Assembly: GCA_018417955.1 (NCBI GenBank)
Contig: JACTVC010000046.1
Span: 1-64,000, forward strand
DNA from: Laccaria trichodermophora
Lineage: Eukaryota; Basidiomycota; Agaricomycetes; Agaricales; Hydnangiaceae
Reading direction: 5' to 3'
DNA length: 64,000 bases
The notes beneath the pieces were generated by a model, which was given only the letters and a program-made list of their open reading frames with translations, did not search any database and was not told the origin of the DNA. Both the position numbers and the translations under genes were made by a program. Position 1 is the first letter of the stretch. Each line of letters starts with the position of its first letter. Below, in pieces: positions 57,801 through 64,000 of this stretch.

Positions 57801-58356
57801 GGTAGCTCGATTGTTACGAATGCTGATCTTCATCTTCACGCGCGACAATGGATGGATGTACGTGGCGGATGGATCAAAGGGGGCGAGCAGACCAGCCCGT
57901 TCTTTGCGTTCTGGTTATGAAAGAGATGAGAAGAAAGGATAGTGGCGGAGTATCTGACATACTGTACTCGTCCACGAGCTCACTAAAATCCTTCTTAAAA
58001 GGTTTTCCCAGAAACTATAACGCGAAACACGCGTCAAACCCGTTTCACAATGACAAAAGTGTAGATCTCGGCATGTAAACGCTCACCTTGTGAGCGATGC
58101 CACCGTGATACCGCGCAAAGTAGTATAGGTTGTTGCCCTCTCGGTATTCGCCAATCACCTCATCGACTACCGGACAATACTCAGTCTTCAGAGAAGTTTC
58201 AATAACGGGTTTGTATTGCTCCTTTTGGGATGGAGGAAGGGTGGGGGGTACGATGAAAAAGCCTTGGCGAGAAGACCTTGCCTTAGACATCGCGCCGGGC
58301 CCAAAGTTGTCTACATATGCGCTGCCGTGCTCGGAGCCGGTAGGAGGCATGGACAT
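51843..58356 (-). CDS. MIT1: Mit1/CHD3-type chromatin remodelling ATPase
   Basis: Nucleosome-remodelling SNF2-family ATPase of the Mi-2/CHD3/Mit1 branch, linked in other fungi to heterochromatin silencing. The N-terminal exon from 58356 ([14 protein letters not shown]) carries [20 protein letters not shown], and spliced exons read [20 protein letters not shown], as in this family. A long acidic/Ser-rich stretch follows (about 57450-57760), then a PHD-like Cys motif [14 protein letters not shown] with a lysine-rich insert, a chromo-like region ([18 protein letters not shown]) and the SNF2 core: [13 protein letters not shown] spread over an intron, [57 protein letters not shown]. The C-terminal region has two zinc-knuckle-like CxxC...H/C motifs ([32 protein letters not shown]). 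Many introns; stop at 51843. Confidence 0.85.
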
Positions 58357-58570
58357 GTAGAAATCGCGGTGAAACTTCAAAGTTTCAACGTTGTCCCAAC
58401 AGGTGCTGGTGAACGTAAGTACAAACTAATTGTGCATTATTTACGGGGATCAAAATGATTGTATAAACTCTATTTTAACTCTATCAATCCATTTACAGGT
58501 TGGTCCACTTCGAAGGCTACACCAATGCATTCTTGCAACTGCCACTACTACAGTCCAAGTCACGGATACA

Positions 58571-60734
58571 TCAGAAAGCAAAGTGAGCAGCGTTTTTGCG
58601 AGAACCAAACAGGTATACTTATTCATTTGTTAGCAGCGGGAAAAGAGTCGGTGAGAGTGCATACCAATAACTTGACTTACGAACAGGCCAATAGTAACGC
58701 CTGCAGCGACAGAAATCATCCGAAGCGCCAACGAAAATCCACTCGAATATTGTTCCGCCGAATTGTGATACGTTTGAGTAACCCCACCCCCCTGCGCAAT
58801 ACCGGACTGTTCAAAAAATCAAAAAGATGTCTGAATTTACTCAATAGTACCACCTACTGGCACCAAAAATAAAACTCCGGTTACCATGGAAGTGAAAGCC
58901 GTACCGCGAACGACTCGAGAATAAACATTTCCAAGTGAGCCTATAACGAAGGCACCAGCAGCAGATACGATGTCCGTCCTGCCAGGCAAAACGAGACTCG
59001 CGGCCCTGTTCGCAGCATAGGCAAAGCAGGAGAAGATGACCATGACAGGGAGTTGGACGCTCCTCCAATACTGCAGATTGGATAGGGACGAACATACGGA
59101 GTAAATTGGGACCAGAAAGAACAATGCCCACCATGGCAATGGCTGCCTCCACCATGCCCACAATGGATCACGTATACAACCTTTAATTAGGACACTTATC
59201 AATTACAACAATTCCGAAGCGTCAAAGTCGCCTCTTACCTTTGATAATATGCTCACCAAAATGTATAGCATTTCCTTGGCCCAAAACACCCGTAATCGAA
59301 GAGAAGGGACTGGTCCCGTTCGTCATCAAAAATTGACCATGTGTATAGGTGAGGTTTTCTGGAATAGAACTACGATAGTATGCTCGACGAGCACGCCGAT
59401 CGATCACGAGATAAAAGTCTGAACCGATGGTTAACCCGAATCCCTGGAAAAGTTGAGATTGTGACGGGAACCCATGGGGGCATCGGGGACCTACCAGAAA
59501 CAACGTGTAAATAATCGCATAGACGATCCGCACGGAACCACAGAAAATGTTTTTCGACATAAGTTCGAGAGCACTGATCACTAGGAAGATTAGAGGGAGG
59601 ATCATTAGAGTTGATCGACGGAAAATACTCAAAATTTGACATACACACAGTGAATCCTGGCAGAATCACGACAACGCCAGCAGATGAGATTGCACTATAA
59701 CAAAATATATTGCCTGGGATGTTGCTCAAGCCTCTAGCAACGAAGGCCACGACGATCGAAACTGAAATCCTTCATTTGCACGTCATATGAGGTGAGTTAA
59801 AAGCGCCAGCAGTTGAAATTGTCTCACTCGTAAACATTAGCGTACATCGAGCTTTTGTTGGCAGCATTTAGTCCCAGGTATTGAAGGGTGCATGCACACG
59901 CGCCGCTAACCCACATGTCAACGAGGGAGCCACCGAACGACAGACCACAGATAATTGACGCGCATAGAAACGCCAAAAAACATCTCCAACCGAGGGAATA
60001 TATGGCAGGGGATCGGAGTAAATTTCTGAGGGCGTCGGTTCCGGCTTCTGCTCCAAGCTTGTCATGCAGGACGTCACGGTATATCTGGTGAACTTTGTGC
60101 AGAGAGGAAAGAGCGATACGTCCTCGAGATCGTATGAAATATGTGCGTGTTGACCGAGTTTCTCCGTTGCGAATAGAAACGATAATGATATTGGGCAAGT
60201 GCACAAACTCTAGATCATTGTTCAAAAAGGAATCAATCCGAAAATGGCAACAAACCAGCTTGAGCGTCGAGAATGTCAGACGCGGCGGAAAGTTGTGACT
60301 CGATTCTGTGGGATGGTGCACCAAAAGAGAGCAAAGCTTTCGAAAGTTTCAATATAAACTTCCTCCGTTTTACGACCTCTCAAGGTAGCCGTAAGCTAAC
60401 CCTGGGAAATGGGAGAAGAGGGCACACCTTCCACATTGTTGACTATTGTGGAGGATCTCCTCGGACGCTTTATAAGAGATAAAATGGAAAAGTTGCTATC
60501 GGTCCTGGAGGACTTTCCACCAGGGTTTGGGAGAGAATGAGCCCCAGAAATAAAACTGGGTGGACCATTCAACAAAGCTGAGCGTGATAGTTTTTCTCTG
60601 TCTCCAAGATGTAATGCTTGGGGGGGACGAGGGATGGAACAAAGTTCGTCATCGTGGTTATCTCTAGCTTGTGCAGATGGCTCGATCCCACCAGTGTCTT
60701 GATGTTGCCACTTGAGATCAGAAGACATTATCAT
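58571..60734 (-). CDS. PRM10: Prm10/ThrE-like membrane transporter (DUF1212)
   Basis: Polytopic membrane protein related to bacterial threonine/serine exporters and yeast pheromone-regulated Prm10; its fungal substrate is not established. The start at 60734 (MIMSSDLKWQHQD) leads a disordered N-terminus. The cytosolic ThrE signature follows: KALLSFGAPSHRIE, NIIIVSIRNGETRSTRTYF. Then come multiple membrane segments (FLAFLCASIICGLSFGG, ISVSIVVAFVARGL, IFCYSAISSAGVVVILPGF, ELMSKNIFCGSVRIVYAII). The C-terminal half has WWALFFLVPIYSVCSS, TGVLFLVPVGG and SGFSLALRMISVAAGVTIGL. The TAA at 58837 is in an intron; the real end is FGSRKNAAHFAF with TGA at 58571-58573. About ten exons. Confidence 0.85.
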
Positions 60735-60931
60735 CGAGAGGAAAAGGACTCATTGACTCGCTGGAAGGGAACATTTAAATAGCCATTAGGTAAGCAAGAA
60801 AGAATCGCTGACAGTCATAGGAGGCCTAAAGAACGTACAGAGCGCATACATATAGTACAGCAGATTAGGTTGTGGCATTCTAGTAATCGTTCAACAACTC
60901 AAGTTGTTAAATCTCCAATATTCGACGAGGG

Positions 60932-63900
60932 TTACCAGATTTGGGGAGCAGGCGGGAGATAATCACTGGGTAACAAGAAGGCATCCATTCCGTGCTGCGA
61001 GAATGAGTTTCCTCCAAGGCTCTGATCGGATATCCAAACAGGAAGCTGTTCGGTAGAAGTCATCTCAAAACCCCGCCAGATTTGCTCCGCATCAGGATTG
61101 TTTGGATGTTGTTGGGTGTGTAGATGTTGGTGTGGTATGGCAGTGGCGGGCATGGCTGGACCTTGCATCTGGCTGTCTGCATTCGAGAAGGGTATATCGT
61201 ACCCAGGTGAGAAAGATTCATTTCTGTGTTGGGATATTGGGACAGGTGGCGGGAGATTGCTCGTCGAATGGTCGACCACCATCGCAAGCGAGCGCTGGGG
61301 TTCACGCGAAGTCTTCGGAGAGCGAGAGGTCGAACCTGCTTTTCTTTTCTTGGACCGCTTCAACATGAGTTGAAGCGTCGTGGCATAGCGTTTGCCTGGT
61401 ACTAATAGCCCAACTAAATGGTATTTCATTGATGAAAAGACATGTGACGTACTTTCTGCCATCAAACTGGCGAGTCGTTCAACTTGATTACGGATCTCAA
61501 CAATGTCGCAATCAGTTGGGCTGAAAGATATATATCAAGCTCCTCCCCGCAAGGACCCAGGATTCCAAACTCACAAAAGGCGGGCAAGACGCAACAAGAA
61601 TGATGCAGCAAAGGTTGCTGTGGCATGTGTGTAATGGACGGCTAGAGCGTATATCAGAAGGTGCCAGTAAGGGTAGGGAATGGCACCCTACCATACTTCA
61701 TTCCCTCTCTATACGCTGGCGAGGTTACGGTGATTTCTAAACCCTGACGAGCAATCTGGATCGATCGAATAGCAAGTTCTCTTTGAGCAATTGGCATTTT
61801 CTGGACATCTTCCGGTCCGTTGATGCCCCGCAGGGCTGTGGCGTTATGAAATAGTTCAGCATGGAGATGCTGAATTTGGAGACTTTGTCGATAAAAGGCT
61901 ACATCTAGGCGTGAGAATTTCTGACAAAATAGGGAGAGAGGGAGTTCCCACCAGCATCCTCGTATTTCTGGGAGAAGGCTTGGTCCCATGTTGCATACCA
62001 ATTCCGAAAGTCAGCATCTGCTCGCCGGAGCTCCTCAAAATGCTCGGGTTTGACTGGGACTTCAAATGGAGCCAAGGCATTGTGCACTCGTTCTCTGATG
62101 GAGATGAGCTCTACTGTAGATACCAACCGCATGTCATCCTCAATAGCGAGAGGGTGCCGCAGAAGATAACGACAATCCCTGATACTTTCGTCGTCTTTGA
62201 GAACAGCTGGGCGACCAGTTCCGTACGAAAGCCTGATTGAATCTCGTCAGGTACGCCGATCAGCGAATGATGGGCTGACTGACTGATGCTCAAACAAGTA
62301 CAGACAAAACCATGTCCGTGAAGCAATCACAAGCTCTCGGTCTCCGTTAGGATCAGTTTTATTGGCATTCATGCGCCTGAGGAGCTTCGGCCAGGCCTTA
62401 TGCATAGCTGAAACATCATGGTTAGAAAGGCATCGTTCTCCTCCATATGCTTTGCTTACACAGTTCCATAGCCATGCGAACGGCATGCCCTCCACTTAAC
62501 CATCCATTATCAGACCAACCAGAAACCAAAACTAGGGGAAAGAAAACATAAGTAAGGCGTTTGAATATAAGGTGATTCGACCAACTCATCGATTGAACTG
62601 CTTCACTCCTCATAACAGGCGCAAAGAGCGTGGCACAAGAGATAGCCTGAACTTCTTCGAGACATTGAAGATATGTTTCGCTGGCTTTTCCTATGTAAAC
62701 AGTCAGGACAACAGCAATCTGAAGTGGTATCAGTCAGACCTCCTCCATCCCGGACACGAGCCGCAACCATACAGATACAATCAATGGCAAAAGGAGAGCG
62801 CTCGTGTAAAGCCTCATATGTGTCAACATTAGAATCAAATACAGGTCTTGCGACGGATGAGAAGTGTTCCTTTTGATGAGCAACACAGAGACACTCACAG
62901 AAACGTTGAACAGCCATTGTAGAAACTAGATTGTGTGGTCGTGATCAGATCGTTGCAATTACAATAATGGGATGCCTAACATTCTGAAAAGTTCTCGGGC
63001 CTCAGCTTCAGTAATGATGTTTTTTGTGACGACTGAACAGATTAAATCAACAAGTTAAACGGAACCCGAAAATGAGCATACCGTCAGGAAATGTCAGGCT
63101 ACGTGGCACTTTGTGTCTTATCTTTCTTCGCTTTGATGGTCTTGAGTTCCTATCTGGAGACGGTGTTCTCGTACGGCTTTGAGGTTCACTGCTATCTCCG
63201 TTTTCCTGTTGCACATGGCATTGAGAAAGGTGTTCTTTGTTCTCTTTGAAGACCTACTTTCGCGGCGCGCTCGATCGCAACATCCGCCAGCCCTCGCAGA
63301 ACCTCCCAAGGAGCCACAAGGCCAGATGCGGGGAGTTCGCCATTATCCTCCTCATCGAAGTCTGAGGATTCGGCACTTGTCACATTAGATGATGGAGGTG
63401 CGTGCCGTTTTGAACCAGAGGTGGGGTACTTTCCTGATCTCTGAGCGTCTGCCGCCTGGTAACGGACAGATGATACATTGCTTTGCTGGGACGATGGGGG
63501 ACCCATCGTCTGGATACTTGAGAATGGAGGGAGTACGGGTCCGTGAGGTGTTTGATTCTGAATATAAGACTGTCCACTGTGATGAAAGTTCCCATAAGGC
63601 GGTGAAATTTGATGAGTTTCTCCAGAGGGGGAAGGCTGAGTCGTAGGACCCTGATAAACATTTGGCAATGATGCTCGACCTGCGCGGGTTGGCGCGGATC
63701 CGGAGGCATGCGCCGGGCCAAAGGTAGTAGGGCCGCTTGGAGGTGACGGATGATGAACATCGCTGACGTGCTGGTGACTGGCCGTTGGCGTCGACATCGA
63801 AGGGGAATTTAAACTTGGAGACTGATGAAAAGTCGGAGGATACATAGAAGGTGATCGAGTAGAAAATCCCCCGCCCCTGACATGAGCTAGAAGCTCCGAG

Positions 63901-64000
63901 AGCGTGTTTGAGATTGTATTTTGAGTCTGTCGAATCTCTGAGACGTGCGCTTCGAGACTCCGGATACGCCTACAGACGAGTCAGCAGACGAGAGATTGAT
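60932..64000 (-). CDS. Fungal-specific transcription factor (5' end outside window)
   Basis: Looks like a Zn(II)2Cys6-class regulator, but the cluster itself would lie beyond 64000 and is not seen. The visible part starts in an exon ending near 63969 with a coiled-coil-like linker (RIRSLEAHVSEIRQ, TISNTLSELLAHV), then a long Pro/Ser/Gln/His-rich region (63380-63850) and an acidic stretch (ESSDFDEEDNGELP). The fungal_trans-type middle domain follows (ITEAEARELFRM, PFAIDCICMVAARVRDGG, MNANKTDPNGDRELVIASRT). The C-terminus is Pro/His/Gln-rich with KRSKKRKAGSTSRSPKTSR and ends at 60932 (PPAPQIW). Many introns. The target genes cannot be inferred. Confidence 0.75.

Noticed and set aside
58837..58839. 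TAA as the end of the Prm10-like gene
   Set aside because: It lies in an intron; downstream exons continue the family's conserved C-terminus to TGA at 58571.
58571..60734. Prm10-like gene as evidence of a pheromone/receptor locus
   Set aside because: No STE3-type receptor or CaaX pheromone precursor gene was seen; the pheromone link comes only from the yeast name.
1..64000. CRISPR arrays, bacterial operons, tRNA or rRNA genes
   Set aside because: This is eukaryotic fungal DNA; no cloverleaf-like tRNA, rRNA segment or spaced repeat array of CRISPR type was found by eye (the 23-bp array at 48.3 kb has no spacers of the right kind).

Overview
This is nuclear DNA of a filamentous basidiomycete, most probably an Agaricomycete. 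Almost every gene is cut by many short introns (about 45-65 nt) with GT/AG ends and CTRAY-like branch sites. Genes lie close together on both strands. The families are typical of mushroom-forming fungi: an F-box gene of the agaricomycete type, a KRE6/SKN1 glucan-synthesis protein, a membrane-anchored heparinase-like protein, and a Helitron whose large protein has a DUF6570-like part. Genus cannot be told from the sequence.

Layout. 0-9.7 kb: the tail of an unknown gene, a mitochondrial carnitine carrier, N-acetylglutamate synthase (arginine synthesis), and a very tight head-to-head pair of an F-box gene and a UBE2O-type ubiquitin-conjugating enzyme. 9.9-19.9 kb: KRE6/SKN1 glucan-synthesis protein, SNAPC1-type snRNA transcription factor, Ima1 inner nuclear membrane protein, a Ser/Thr-rich single-pass surface protein and a type II membrane heparinase-II/III-like protein. 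Three of these five act at the cell surface. 20-29 kb: peroxisomal 3-ketoacyl-CoA thiolase, ceramide glucosyltransferase, a homeodomain protein and exocyst Sec3. 29-38 kb: two small genes of unknown function, a Rad5/HLTF-like SNF2-RING protein and a head-to-head pair of uncharacterised genes.

38.2-50.4 kb is a transposon-rich island. It holds a poorly supported membrane-protein gene with a 425-bp hAT-like MITE inside what looks like one of its introns, an intact intron-free 2205-codon Helitron Rep/helicase in visibly A+T-rich sequence, a 23-bp hairpin-repeat array just upstream of that gene, and decayed LINE sequence.

50.5-64 kb returns to ordinary genes on the minus strand: an RNase III-like/dsRBD protein with a degenerate catalytic motif, a large Mit1/CHD3-type chromatin remodeller, a Prm10/ThrE-like transporter, and a fungal transcription factor that runs off the right edge.

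The most unusual signals are: (a) the thiolase gene, where conserved protein motifs force three GC-AG introns, one AT-AC intron and a 7-nt microexon in a row; (b) the 23-bp-period hairpin array beside the Helitron gene; (c) the MITE with an exact 8-bp target duplication inside an apparent intron; (d) the 47-bp interval between the F-box and UBE2O start codons; (e) the uncharacterised divergent pair at 35.8-38.2 kb. Exon structures were read by eye and small details may be off.
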